A program made the translations under genes and the position numbers. Shown here piece by piece: positions 52,590 to 62,190 of a stretch of DNA of 64,000 bases; position 1 is the stretch's first letter; each line of letters opens with the position of its first letter. The stretch comes from Acidobacteria bacterium UBA2990. Lineage in GTDB: Bacteria > Acidobacteriota > Vicinamibacteria > Vicinamibacterales > UBA8438. The notes below the pieces were generated by a model that saw nothing but the letters and a program-made list of their open reading frames with translations, did no database searches and was not told the DNA's origin. The DNA lies in contig DEAE01000029.1 in NCBI GenBank assembly GCA_002347025.1, positions 3,799-67,798 on the forward strand, written 5' to 3'.

Positions 52590-53423
52590 ATGACCATCAA
52601 TTGGTTCCCCGGGCATATGAACAGGGCGAGACGAGAGATAGTTCAGTCTCTTGCTACTGTTCGTTTAGTCATCGAGGTTCTTGATGCCAGAATTCCGTTC
52701 AGTAGCGGGAATCCCGTCATTAAGACTCTGCTCGAAGACAGGCCATGCATCACGGTTCTCAACAAGTGCGACTTGGCTGATCCCGCTGCTACCGACGAGT
52801 GGCTAACTTACCTAAATGCACGGGTAGGAACCAGAGCAATAGCGTTTCATAGAGATGCGCAGGAGACCATACAAGAGATAATTGCGCTAGGTCATTCTCT
52901 GGCACCCACCCTTAACGGAAGAAAATCGGTCACCGGCATGATTCTGGGAATCCCTAATTCTGGAAAATCAACCCTCCTCAATTGTCTGGCCGGCCGCAAG
53001 GTCGCCCAGACAAGTAATAAGCCGGCAGTCACCAAGAAACAACAGCGCGTGAAAGTCCGAGATGGTCTTTGGTTCTTGGATACCCCAGGGATGCTCTGGC
53101 CCAAGCTGTCACCACCAGACTGCGGCTATCGACTGGCGCTCACCGGGGCAATACGCGATTCGGTCTTGGACCTCGAGGACATTGCTTATTTCGCTGCCCA
53201 CTATCTAATGGAACACTACCCTGCTGCACTCGCGGAGCGATATAAGTTAATGATGCCTCCACCGAACGACGAGATAGAGTTGGTTCGTGCGATTGGGCTG
53301 CGTACGGGCTGTATTGGAAAGGGAGGTCTTGTGAGTCTTGGAAAAGCGGCCCAGTTGTTCATCCGTGACATCAGACAAGGCGCTCTCGGCCCGATTAGCT
53401 TCGAACTCCCGAGTATAGACTGA
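52590..53423 (+). CDS. rbgA: Ribosome biogenesis GTPase RbgA/YlqF
   Basis: A circularly permuted GTPase that helps 50S subunit assembly. The 277 residues begin TINWFPGHMNRARREI, the family hallmark. The G motifs occur in permuted order: G4 NKCD (about 57-60), G1 GIPNSGKST (about 120-128), then G2 and G3 in TSNKPAVTKKQQRVKV and FLDTPGMLWPK. The C-terminal helical RNA-binding domain follows. It lies 77 bases after rlmL and is functionally coherent with it. Confidence 0.95.
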   Translation: MTINWFPGHMNRARREIVQSLATVRLVIEVLDARIPFSSGNPVIKTLLEDRPCITVLNKCDLADPAATDEWLTYLNARVGTRAIAFHRDAQETIQEIIALGHSLAPTLNGRKSVTGMILGIPNSGKSTLLNCLAGRKVAQTSNKPAVTKKQQRVKVRDGLWFLDTPGMLWPKLSPPDCGYRLALTGAIRDSVLDLEDIAYFAAHYLMEHYPAALAERYKLMMPPPNDEIELVRAIGLRTGCIGKGGLVSLGKAAQLFIRDIRQGALGPISFELPSID

Positions 53424-53479
53424 TTATCTCCCCATTGAAGCAGTCGTGCTGGGGCCTAGGCTGTTCTGACAACCAAAGT

Positions 53480-54811
53480 CTATACCTCAGCCAATAAAGG
53501 TAGCTGTCCAGTGCTGTCGCCGAAGTTCTCCACGTCTACACCAAATTTCTCAAGAAGGCTCAAAGATAGATTAGCAAGGGGTGTTCCCTTCGGATAGCGG
53601 AGGTGGCGATTGCCTCTGAAACCAGTGTGTTTGCCCCCAACAATAACCACCGGGACACTGTAGTTATTGTGGGTGTTGCCGTCACTCATGCCCTTGCCGT
53701 AAAGAACCACCGTGTTGTCCAGCAATGTTCCGTCTCCTTCGACGGTCGACTGAAGCTTTTCAAGGTAGTATGCAAGAGTCTGGACGTGATAGGTGTTCAA
53801 TTTAGAGAAGTCCTTCATTTTCTCGGGATTGTTCCCATGGTGCGACATCGAGTGATGGGCCTCTGGCAGGCCGATCTCATCATAGGTACGATTTATGTTT
53901 TCTCGTGCCATCATAAACGATGTAACCCGTGTGACATCGGCCTGGAACGCGAGGAGCTGAAGGTCAAACATCAGTTCTGCATATTCTCGAAACGTACTTG
54001 GCACACCTACCGGTCGCTCAGGCAGATCGAAGTCTTTGTTGTAGGATTCGGCCCGTTGGATCCGGTTTTCCACATCACGAATCGCATCTAGATATTCACC
54101 TAATTTTGATCGATCCCGACCATCGAGTTTCTGCGAAAGTCTGGAGATTTCGTCACTGAGTCCATCGAGGATACTTCGGTCCTCCTGAACCCTTACAGCT
54201 CGGTCTTCCGCGCTATCTCCTGTGCCGAACAACCTCTCAAAGACGAAACGCGGGTTGGTCTCGGCCGGTAGCGGCATGGTGGGAGTTTTCCAAGACATCG
54301 AATTCATATAGGCACAGGCATAGCCATGGTCGCAGGCTCCAACAACATCGTTACGATCGACTGCTACCTCGAGGGAAGAAAGTTTCGATTCTCGAGAGAT
54401 CTTTTGAGCAATCAGCTGGTCCACTGTGGTCCCAGCCTGGACATCAGCTCCTTCCGTTTGCTTAGGATGAACAGAACTCATGAAAGCTGGAGCGGCCCGC
54501 GGATGTTGGCCTCCCGTGTCGCCTTGATCCGTGGCGGGATAATTATCCAGACCGGTGAATAGCAAAGTCTGATCTCGAAACGGCTCCAAAGGCCTGAGAA
54601 TGGGTGAGAATTCGAAGCCCGCCCCGTCATTAACAGGTGTCCAATCGAACATGTTGGCACCGTTTCCCACATAAATCGCTGAGAAACGAGGGAGGCGTTT
54701 GGGTGCCGCCGACATTGCGGGGGACATCGCATCGAGGAAAGGCAGAGCAAGGGTGGCACCAATTCCCCGAAGAAAGGTGCGTCGAGGCAAGGCAACCTTT
54801 GTGATTAGCAT
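53480..54811 (-). CDS. Tat-exported DUF1552 protein (cluster 2)
   Basis: A 443-residue paralogue of the DUF1552 protein at 46459-47793. The twin-arginine signal is ALPRRTFLRGIGATLALPFLDAM. Family motifs are present: FSAIYVGNGANMFDW, LLFTGLDNYPATDQG, GTTVDQLIAQKISRE, SWKTPTMPLPAETNPRFVFERLFG, EAHHSMSHHGNNPEK and VVLYGKGMSDGNTHNNYSVP. It ends the second cluster, 37 bases after the DUF1592 gene in transcription order, and converges with rbgA. Confidence 0.92.
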   Translation of the reverse strand: MLITKVALPRRTFLRGIGATLALPFLDAMSPAMSAAPKRLPRFSAIYVGNGANMFDWTPVNDGAGFEFSPILRPLEPFRDQTLLFTGLDNYPATDQGDTGGQHPRAAPAFMSSVHPKQTEGADVQAGTTVDQLIAQKISRESKLSSLEVAVDRNDVVGACDHGYACAYMNSMSWKTPTMPLPAETNPRFVFERLFGTGDSAEDRAVRVQEDRSILDGLSDEISRLSQKLDGRDRSKLGEYLDAIRDVENRIQRAESYNKDFDLPERPVGVPSTFREYAELMFDLQLLAFQADVTRVTSFMMARENINRTYDEIGLPEAHHSMSHHGNNPEKMKDFSKLNTYHVQTLAYYLEKLQSTVEGDGTLLDNTVVLYGKGMSDGNTHNNYSVPVVIVGGKHTGFRGNRHLRYPKGTPLANLSLSLLEKFGVDVENFGDSTGQLPLLAEV

Positions 54812-54848
54812 TGAAAAACCTCCACCATCTCAAGAATGGTTCAACTGT

Positions 54849-57284
54849 TCAATTCCCACGTGCGCGTGCCATGCGCAGTTGAAATAAATCACTTTCAACA
54901 ACGCCTTGTATGAGTGAACTGAATGAATACTTCTCCGCTGCCGCATCCCGTTTTATTTTCCGGATTGCTGGGGCATCGGTAGCTTCCAGCCCTCTTCCAA
55001 GAGAGTAGGTTAACAGTCTCTCAGTCACCGTCGTCAAAAATTCCTCAGAATATCCAAGCAAAAGTTGTCGCAGTTCGCCCGGTCCTGTAAATTTAGTTCC
55101 GTCGGGCAGCTCGGCGGACACATCGATCGCCATGCCTGAAGAATAAATATCCCGCCATTCGCCAATTGCGTCAAAATTTTCCAGTGCGAAGCCAAGCTGG
55201 TCCATCTGAGCGTGGCAACCGGCACAGACAGGGTTAGCCCGATGTGCGGCCATTTGTTCCCGCATCGGGAGTACCTTCCGCGGGTCTCTCTCCTCGATGA
55301 GGTCGGGTACGTTAGGTGGGGGCGGGGGTGGCGGAGCCCCCAAAATATTCTCCAAAATCCATTTCCCGCGGATGACGGGTGACGTCCGATTAGCTCGTGA
55401 TGTGCCGGTGAGGATCGAGCCTTGGCCCAGAAGTCCCCGACGCACACTTTCGGCTGGAAGATTGACCCTTCGGAAACGTTCTCCGTAGATGCCAGGAATA
55501 CCATAATGCGTTGCAAGCCTTTCATTTAGAAAAGTATAGTCGGCATCCAAGAGAGTCAGGACACTGCGGTTGTCTCGAATAATGCTCTCAAAGAAAAGTT
55601 TTGTTTCCTGCTCAAAGGCTTGTCTTAGGTTGTCATCGAAATGAAACAATAACTCTGGACTCGGCTGCAATCCCGCAACGTTGCGGATGTGCAGCCATTG
55701 ACCAGCAAAGTTGTCAACCAAGGCTTGAGCCCGGTCGTCTAACAACATTCTTTGGACTTGCATGCGCAGGACATCGGATTGTCCCAGCTGGTCAGCAATA
55801 GCTAGCTCAAGCAATTCTTCGTCGGGAATACTACTCCACAAAAAGAATGACAGCCGCGACGCTAACTCCAGATCCGAAATCCTGTAAGGCGTGTCCGGAG
55901 GAACAGTCTCTGGTTGTTCTTCCAGCCGAAACAGAAAATTTGGACTGACAAGGATTCCCCGTAGAGCCAATTCGACACCAGCCTCGAATCCCCCCCGCCT
56001 TGCGCCCTCGTGGTAGAGATCCAAAGGTGCCTTCAGATCATCTTCGGTTATGGCCCGCCTGTAGGCTTTTCTGGCAAGTTTGGAAATGATCGAAGTGGCA
56101 CAAAGAGTCTCTTGTGAGCTGTTCTCCGGTTGGCAGATAAACAGTTTTCGACGGCTTGGGGATGGACTGGAGGAGGAACCATCAAGCCCTGCTGTTATGG
56201 TTACACTTGAGATCTCTGGCTCGCCGTTTCTCGCTCGATAGGGGTCCCTCCGTAGGGACGGGGCGAACAAGTCTTCAACGTAAGCTGACGTCTTTGCGAC
56301 AAAATACACTTGTACCAGATGCCCGCCAGCAGCTATTGGAATCTTAAACCTGAGTGCCTGTAATACCTTTTGACTGCGTTCATCCCCACGAAGGCCAGAA
56401 AATTCAGCTCCCCCGACCGTTGTTGTCCACAACCGGTTTCCATCGATGCTGACATCGAGGCGGTGTCGTTCTGTTGTTATACCTTCGAATCCGCCATCGA
56501 CACCACCCTCCTTGGGGCGCAGTTCAAATAGATACTCTCCGCTTGTCGGAAAGTAGTGACGGAAGGACCCGCCGCCACGCGACCCGAAAGGAAGATCGTC
56601 GTTGACTCTCCGACCTTGGTCACGGTCGGTCGGAAAAAATCGGGTCTCAGGCGTGGGAGAGGCCTGAGGCCGACCTACTGCCATTTGTGCGATATGGGCC
56701 GCGGAGCTCAAGTATCGTTCAGCCAAAACTGAGGACAACATGAGCGCGTCGGCATTGTTGTCGAACCCGTAAGCGGCATTGTCCGCAGGTAACAAAGATG
56801 CGTCGATATCCACAGATAGTAGATCGCGGATCGCATTTCGATATTCAACACGGTTCAACCGGTGAAGGGTGGGGCGTCCCGGGTTAGGTGCCTCTTCAGC
56901 TGCACGGTCTAAGCTGGACTCCAGCCAGGTTACAACAGCTCTAGTTTGAGACTGGTTTGGACGCGGCCTTCCTGCTGGTGGCATAGCTCCGGTTCTTAAC
57001 TTCCTAACCACCTCTTCCCAAGCCTTGGCATCCCGACCGATGTCAGTCAAATCTAATGCGTCAAGCGCAAGGCCGCCAGTTCTCAAACGTTCGTTGTGGC
57101 AAGAAAAACAGTATGTCCGAAAGAGTCCCTCTGCCGGTTCGACTATATCGACCTGTTCTGCGAGAATCTCCTGGAATTCTGCAGCCCTAACCTCTAGAGA
57201 AAAATTACCCGAACGACCTTGCCCAAAAGTCGTTACCTGAAGCAGGAGTATCCCGGTCGTTCGCAAGAGCAGACTGGATTTCAT
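54849..57284 (-). CDS. DUF1587/1592/1588/1585 cytochrome-like protein (cluster 2)
   Basis: An 811-residue paralogue of the protein at 47790-50249. Features are a signal peptide; the heme motif CFSCHNERLRTGG; DUF1587 (LHRLNRVEYRNAIRDLLSVDI); a beta-rich domain; DUF1595/1592 (KAYRRAITEDDLKAPLDLYHEG, LASRLSFFLWSSIPDEELL); DUF1588 (FLNERLATHYGIPGIYGE, RRGLLGQGSILTG); and DUF1585 with CAGCHAQMDQLGFALENFD. Its ATG overlaps the stop of the upstream ankyrin gene by 4 bases, which ties the ankyrin protein to this system. Confidence 0.92.
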   Translation of the reverse strand: MKSSLLLRTTGILLLQVTTFGQGRSGNFSLEVRAAEFQEILAEQVDIVEPAEGLFRTYCFSCHNERLRTGGLALDALDLTDIGRDAKAWEEVVRKLRTGAMPPAGRPRPNQSQTRAVVTWLESSLDRAAEEAPNPGRPTLHRLNRVEYRNAIRDLLSVDIDASLLPADNAAYGFDNNADALMLSSVLAERYLSSAAHIAQMAVGRPQASPTPETRFFPTDRDQGRRVNDDLPFGSRGGGSFRHYFPTSGEYLFELRPKEGGVDGGFEGITTERHRLDVSIDGNRLWTTTVGGAEFSGLRGDERSQKVLQALRFKIPIAAGGHLVQVYFVAKTSAYVEDLFAPSLRRDPYRARNGEPEISSVTITAGLDGSSSSPSPSRRKLFICQPENSSQETLCATSIISKLARKAYRRAITEDDLKAPLDLYHEGARRGGFEAGVELALRGILVSPNFLFRLEEQPETVPPDTPYRISDLELASRLSFFLWSSIPDEELLELAIADQLGQSDVLRMQVQRMLLDDRAQALVDNFAGQWLHIRNVAGLQPSPELLFHFDDNLRQAFEQETKLFFESIIRDNRSVLTLLDADYTFLNERLATHYGIPGIYGERFRRVNLPAESVRRGLLGQGSILTGTSRANRTSPVIRGKWILENILGAPPPPPPPNVPDLIEERDPRKVLPMREQMAAHRANPVCAGCHAQMDQLGFALENFDAIGEWRDIYSSGMAIDVSAELPDGTKFTGPGELRQLLLGYSEEFLTTVTERLLTYSLGRGLEATDAPAIRKIKRDAAAEKYSFSSLIQGVVESDLFQLRMARARGN

Positions 57285-58870
57285 CGGTCGAAAGCCTCCT
57301 CAGGAATCGCCGCTGCACATGGGGCCGGACATTGAATTTCCTTTGCACCTAACTCCCTGAGAAGTATAGCGGTATGAGGATGGGCCGCGAAGGAATTACC
57401 GTACTCGACGCCGTCTGCCACTTTTAGAGGGGTTCGACCATCCTTAGCAATTACATCTAGTCTCGCACCTTGCTGATGTAAATATTTCACCACGTTATTG
57501 GCACCTCGGTAGGCAGCTGCGTGCATCGCCGTCTCCCCGGTGTCGCTAATAAAATTGACATCGGCACCCCACTCTTCGACAAGGAGACTGACTGCCTCCA
57601 AGACTTGATCAAGGCTTGCCCTATCTTGATTTGAAGCCCATGCGATGCCAGCGGCTGCCATCAAGGGGGTAATATTGTCGTCGGTAAAAATGTCAGGATC
57701 AGCACCTTGATCTAGCAGCAGTCGCATTACCTCTACATCAGCGGCCTTCGCGGCCAGAATAAATGCGGTGGCCCCAGTAAGATGTCTCCGATAACGGGCG
57801 CCGGACCAACGAGGCTCCTCCATGGAGTTTCTGCCATTTACGTCAGCACCGTATGCTAGCAATGATTTAATGACACGAATTCGATCAAGCTTTACGGAGA
57901 TGAATTGATCACTGATATGCCAATTGGCAACATGGACAGCAGCCTGTAACGGTCTGCCGAAAATATTTCCTCTCGCTACGCCCTCGGACTCTCGTTCGGT
58001 ATAACCCAATTTTCTGAACGTCAAGGGCATGGGTTCAGCTCGGATGCCTTGGACAGTAAGTCGAGTAGAACCCCCTTCCAAATTTGGGTTGGCGCCTGCT
58101 TCTAGCAGGAGGTCAACAAGGTCCTCGTGACCGTTAATCACAGCAACAAGTAGCGGGGTAGCTCCGTCAGGACGCTGGATATTCACGTCGGAACCAGCTG
58201 CAAGCAGGGCACGCACCCCAGCGAGGCTACCCTTTCTAGCTGCAAACAAGATTGCTGTAGCCCCACTATTCGACATGGTGTGTATATTCGCCCCTGCTGC
58301 GATTAAGAGTTTCATGACCGAGGCATGACCTTCGGCCGCCGCCCACATAAGCGCCGACTGACCGTTCCAAGACTCCTGGGCATCAAGATTGGCCCCGGCC
58401 GCTATCAAGACCGACACTGCCTCGGGCTGCCCAGTTCTGGAGGCAAGCATTAAGGGTGTTTCCCCTGAGTTGACATTATGGTCAAGGTCATTTGGGTTCA
58501 AGCCGGCTTCAAGCAATAGCCTAATGACAGCGGCGCTGCCATTCTTTGCTGCGAGTCCAAGGGACGTAACTCCATAGCTGTTTTCCGCTTCAACATCAGC
58601 CCCTGCTTCAATCAGTGATGCCGTAATGCTGACGTCGTCAAGATAGGCGGCCCAGTGCAGGGCTGTCGAGCCGTCGCCTGCCACTGCGTTCACATCGATG
58701 TCACCAGCCAAAAGTGATCGTACCGAGGTTCTATCACCTGTACGCACGGCTTCTATGATCAAAGGTCTAGTTATCTGAGCTTGTACCGCAACCGCAACTA
58801 GGTGGACACCCATACCAAGCGCCACAATCAACTTCCAGGTTAGCCGCCCCTCCGGAGTCTTTGCGAGCAT
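57281..58870 (-). CDS. Secreted ankyrin-repeat protein (cluster 2)
   Basis: A 529-residue paralogue of the ankyrin protein at 44796-46415. It has an N-terminal signal or anchor (about 10-33, LIVALGMGVHLVAVAVQAQ) and about eleven ankyrin repeats, such as DGSTALHWAAYLDDVSITASLI, SGETPLMLASRTGQPEAVSVLI and TGETAMHAAAYRGANNVVKYLH. It ends with a Cys pair (IQCPAPCAAA), comparable to the Cys pair ending its paralogue. It is translationally coupled (4-base overlap) to the following DUF1592 gene. Confidence 0.88.
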   Translation of the reverse strand: MLAKTPEGRLTWKLIVALGMGVHLVAVAVQAQITRPLIIEAVRTGDRTSVRSLLAGDIDVNAVAGDGSTALHWAAYLDDVSITASLIEAGADVEAENSYGVTSLGLAAKNGSAAVIRLLLEAGLNPNDLDHNVNSGETPLMLASRTGQPEAVSVLIAAGANLDAQESWNGQSALMWAAAEGHASVMKLLIAAGANIHTMSNSGATAILFAARKGSLAGVRALLAAGSDVNIQRPDGATPLLVAVINGHEDLVDLLLEAGANPNLEGGSTRLTVQGIRAEPMPLTFRKLGYTERESEGVARGNIFGRPLQAAVHVANWHISDQFISVKLDRIRVIKSLLAYGADVNGRNSMEEPRWSGARYRRHLTGATAFILAAKAADVEVMRLLLDQGADPDIFTDDNITPLMAAAGIAWASNQDRASLDQVLEAVSLLVEEWGADVNFISDTGETAMHAAAYRGANNVVKYLHQQGARLDVIAKDGRTPLKVADGVEYGNSFAAHPHTAILLRELGAKEIQCPAPCAAAIPEEAFDR

Positions 58871-59079
58871 AGTTGATACCCTGCACCCTTAAACTTTCAA
58901 GACGCCTCTCATACGAATTCTCAACATCATGGAGGTTGTTTCTGACCGGTCTCAAATGGCTCAAAGCTTTGAACCCACCGTCGGGTATCTCCTGGCCATC
59001 GGGCGGGTACCCGGGCTCAAAACCTAGGACTTATAGCCACTTAGATTACGCCGTCCCCCACCCCTTTGATGTTCTGAAG

Positions 59080-60093
59080 CTACTGTCCGGCATTGCTTTC
59101 TTCTACCCGGGCTCCGCCTAACATGACTGGCATCGAATAGTTGCCCTCATGGCAGGCGTACTCAAACATGGGTTCTGGATTTAAGCGAAGTGGAACTGAG
59201 GCCGTCCAGGAACTGACCCAAGTCTCCGGATCGGTTACGGTGAATTCATATTCAAGAGTGTTCACATCCACCCGTGTAAAACGCTCGGTCAACCTAGCAC
59301 TTGCGGTAGTCCCCCGCCATTTGCGCTTTGCATCAAAATTCCTCGTTTCAACCACAAGGGTGTCACCTTCCCAGTGCCCTCTAGAATCACCAGACCACTG
59401 CAGCACATCTGGGTCCAGGTGATTCCGACCGTCGAGCGGTATGATTCGTGAGGTGTTGACCATCTCGGTCATGACTACAACGGTGTCTTCTGTCTGAAAC
59501 AATTGCATATTGTTATTGTAGGCACTAGGCGTAAATGGCGGTCCCGCATTGAAACCTAAGATGCACCTCACACCAGAACTGAAATCCTCCCAACTGTCAG
59601 CAGGGTGTTCGGCCCGATAGGCTTGTCGTTCTTCTGCCCTTCTCTGTCCCGCGGCTGTGAGATTCGGATATCTGCCATTCGGCGGATAAACGATCAGAGA
59701 AGTCCGCCTCGTATCAATGGTTCTCGTGCCGGAATCGATCCAGAATTGGTTATATGAACCGGGAGCGCCTCGGTTGGCACCAACTGCTGACCGCCTATCT
59801 ACGTTCCCTCCGGCTTCAGTTCGCTGAGACTCCAGGTTCCAAAGTGCTGTTTCACGATCGACGGCAGCTTGGTCGAGGGCTGCGGCTTCTTCGGGACTGA
59901 GAAATTCACGTTCCCCATATTCTTCCGGGCGCTCCATCCTTGTGATGGTGCGAAAATCCCACACTCCCTGAAGGTCTGGCTTTCCCCATGTCGTGCGAGG
60001 AGCATCGTCTTGGGCCTCTGCAGGCAATGTGCCAACTGCTATAACTGCGATTATGGTCGCTAGCACGTGAAGTAAGGCTACCCTTTGCAACAT
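59080..60093 (-). CDS. Secreted protein of unknown function (PQQ-gene neighbour)
   Basis: A 337-residue protein with a Sec signal (about 1-27, ending PAEAQDD). The mature start WGKPDLQGVWDFRTITRMERP is a pattern I associate with an uncharacterised secreted family common in acidobacteria. Other motifs are EFLSPEEAAAL, QFWIDSGTRTIDTRRTSLIVYPPNGR, SGVRCILGFNAGPPF, GHWEGDTLVVETRNF and LTERFTRVDVNTLEYEFTV. The last two resemble repeated beta strands of a lipocalin-like fold. Two cysteines only. It lies between the PQQ protein and the ankyrin gene. No function is claimed. Confidence 0.75.
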   Translation of the reverse strand: MLQRVALLHVLATIIAVIAVGTLPAEAQDDAPRTTWGKPDLQGVWDFRTITRMERPEEYGEREFLSPEEAAALDQAAVDRETALWNLESQRTEAGGNVDRRSAVGANRGAPGSYNQFWIDSGTRTIDTRRTSLIVYPPNGRYPNLTAAGQRRAEERQAYRAEHPADSWEDFSSGVRCILGFNAGPPFTPSAYNNNMQLFQTEDTVVVMTEMVNTSRIIPLDGRNHLDPDVLQWSGDSRGHWEGDTLVVETRNFDAKRKWRGTTASARLTERFTRVDVNTLEYEFTVTDPETWVSSWTASVPLRLNPEPMFEYACHEGNYSMPVMLGGARVEESNAGQ

Positions 60094-60266
60094 AAGAGAT
60101 CTCCTCTGTCGTTCTGCTTAACAGCACCAATACCAAGTATTGCAGGTTACTTATACACTGGTCCGAACCAGACCGCTAGCGTTCGGAGCAACTGCCAATC
60201 GCTCACATCGTCGTTGGCATTCCGCTACTGAGAACCACCTCCTCAGTGCAAGGCAGCAATCTCAAG

Positions 60267-62069
60267 CTATTCCGGTAGCGCAAAGACAAATAGGTTGTTC
60301 CCAGAACTAGGCCGAAGCTCAGGTGTCAGGCCCATGAAATGGGAGGCTGTACCGCCGGAGCCCGTCGCCACCGCTACGAATTGTTGCCCGTCGACAGCAA
60401 AGCTGATGGGGAAACCGCTGACTGGCGATCCAAGGTTAATTTCCCACAACACTTGACCGGTCTCTTGGTCGAAGGCCCTGAACCGCCCGTTTACGTCGCC
60501 TCCAAAGAGAAGTCCCCCTCCAGTCGCTACCAACGACATGGTGGCGGCTCGCTGTTCGAAAAGCCAGGCAGTCTCACCGGTTTCGACCGAGATGGCTCGG
60601 ACAGTTCCAACATTATCCGTACCCGGAGCGACTTGGTGACGATATGCAATTGCATAAGTACTTGAGCGACTCTCGGTGCGCTCAGCAGGTCGATCCATGT
60701 CAAACTCCGTGGTCGCCATCATGCGGGCACAGGTGTTCCGCAGCGGCATATACATAGTATTGGTCAACGGACTGTAAGCCCCGGCCTCCCAATCCTTTCC
60801 GCCATTCCATGTCGGGCAAGCAAACACCTCCTGCCCTGGCCGGTTGAACACGACCTCGGCATTCTCGGTCACTACACCAGTGGCACCGTCGATGTTGCTG
60901 ATCACGTTCTGCGTCACTGTTGGGGTTGCCCAGAGAAATTCTCCGGTTTCCCTATCGACGGTATAGACCACACCCGTCTTGCCAGGGATCCCTGTCATCA
61001 CCTTCCTAACCTCGCCTGGCCTGATCCCAGGGTTTATCCAGCTTACCGCTGCCGGATCGGGTGAGACAGCGGTGTCGACCAGAATTCGCTCGAACGGATG
61101 GTCGAGGTCCCAGTGATCGTTCAGGTGCTGGTAGTGCCAACGAATTTCGCCGGTGGCTACTTCAAGGGCCAGTGTCGAGTTGTGATAAAGGTGAGTCTTG
61201 TCCGTTCCCCCGAGCATGAACTTGGGCGCTGGAGAGGTCACCGACGTGCCCTGGTATATCAATCCCAGTTCCGGATCATAGCTGGCCGGCATCCAGGTGC
61301 CCACGTGAATCCGTTGTTCCCAGGGCACACCACCCCATGTTTCATCACCGGGCTCCCCTGGTCGAGGCACAGTGCTTCGACGCCAGAGCTCCTCGCCGGT
61401 TCGGGCGTCGTGCGCTATTATCACGCAGGTCTCGGGCCCGCCCCGTGGGCGGCAGCTACGCCCAGAAATGGCCCTACCATCAGCTATGATCGGTCCAGAG
61501 CTGTGCCCAGCCGGGTTCAACTGGTAATCGAAGATCTGTGTCTCCCAAGCAACCTCTCCAGTGACCGCGTCAAGACCAAGGAAAAAATCATCGTCCGTAG
61601 TGTTAACAATAAATCGGTCGTAGATGGCTATATTCCGGTTGCCCCTAGCATTACCTCCAACCATTTCGTAGACGTCCTCCGGTAGATCACGACGGTAGGA
61701 CCAGAGGAGGTCACCACTAACCGCATCGAGTGCTTCGATCACATCCGATGATTGAGGCATGTACAAAACCCCATCGTAGGCCAGTGGCGTTCCCTCCATC
61801 CGACCTGGTGCCAACGCCCGAGTCCAAACCAGCCGGAGAGCCTGCACATTTCCGATGTCTATTTGTTCGAGCGGGCTGTAGCCCCATCCATCTGTCTTGC
61901 GACGCCAACTCAGCCAGTCACTGGACTCGGGCGCTTGAAGCATTGCGTCCGTTACTGGGACAAAATCCCTGGGTGTCTGAGCCTGAAGACTAGTCGCGTT
62001 TATTGCGACTAACACCCCGACAAAAACGATCAAGGACAAATTCCTTGGAGCGTTGCATTCGATTTGCAT
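60267..62069 (-). CDS. PQQ-binding propeller dehydrogenase-like protein
   Basis: I chose ATG 62069, with GAGGG 8 bases upstream, over a start 7 codons earlier. The 600-residue product has a Sec signal and a PQQ propeller: WLSWRRKTDGWGYSPLEQIDIGN, VIEALDAVSGDLLWSYRRDLP, LGLDAVTGEVAWETQIF, WRAFDQETGQVLWE-like RFRAFDQETGQVLWEINLG. There is no C-terminal cytochrome domain. The adjacent-cysteine motif of classic alcohol dehydrogenases is not seen, although other cysteines occur (RSCRPRGGPETCV). It may be a PQQ dehydrogenase that passes electrons to a separate cytochrome. First gene of the second cluster. Confidence 0.85.
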   Translation of the reverse strand: MQIECNAPRNLSLIVFVGVLVAINATSLQAQTPRDFVPVTDAMLQAPESSDWLSWRRKTDGWGYSPLEQIDIGNVQALRLVWTRALAPGRMEGTPLAYDGVLYMPQSSDVIEALDAVSGDLLWSYRRDLPEDVYEMVGGNARGNRNIAIYDRFIVNTTDDDFFLGLDAVTGEVAWETQIFDYQLNPAGHSSGPIIADGRAISGRSCRPRGGPETCVIIAHDARTGEELWRRSTVPRPGEPGDETWGGVPWEQRIHVGTWMPASYDPELGLIYQGTSVTSPAPKFMLGGTDKTHLYHNSTLALEVATGEIRWHYQHLNDHWDLDHPFERILVDTAVSPDPAAVSWINPGIRPGEVRKVMTGIPGKTGVVYTVDRETGEFLWATPTVTQNVISNIDGATGVVTENAEVVFNRPGQEVFACPTWNGGKDWEAGAYSPLTNTMYMPLRNTCARMMATTEFDMDRPAERTESRSSTYAIAYRHQVAPGTDNVGTVRAISVETGETAWLFEQRAATMSLVATGGGLLFGGDVNGRFRAFDQETGQVLWEINLGSPVSGFPISFAVDGQQFVAVATGSGGTASHFMGLTPELRPSSGNNLFVFALPE

Positions 62070-62190
62070 GCTATGAACCCTCATCACCAACTGATTGACT
62101 CACCCACTTTATACCTTGGTATTTTTGACAGAGATTCAACTGACTTGATTGTTAGTCTTGGCCGGGGTCACCATTGAAACCACTTCCCTT

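Noticed and set aside
62111..62126. ATACC-TT-GGTAT repeat upstream of the PQQ gene as a regulator site
   Set aside because: Short arms and no matching copy recognised upstream of the other PQQ gene.
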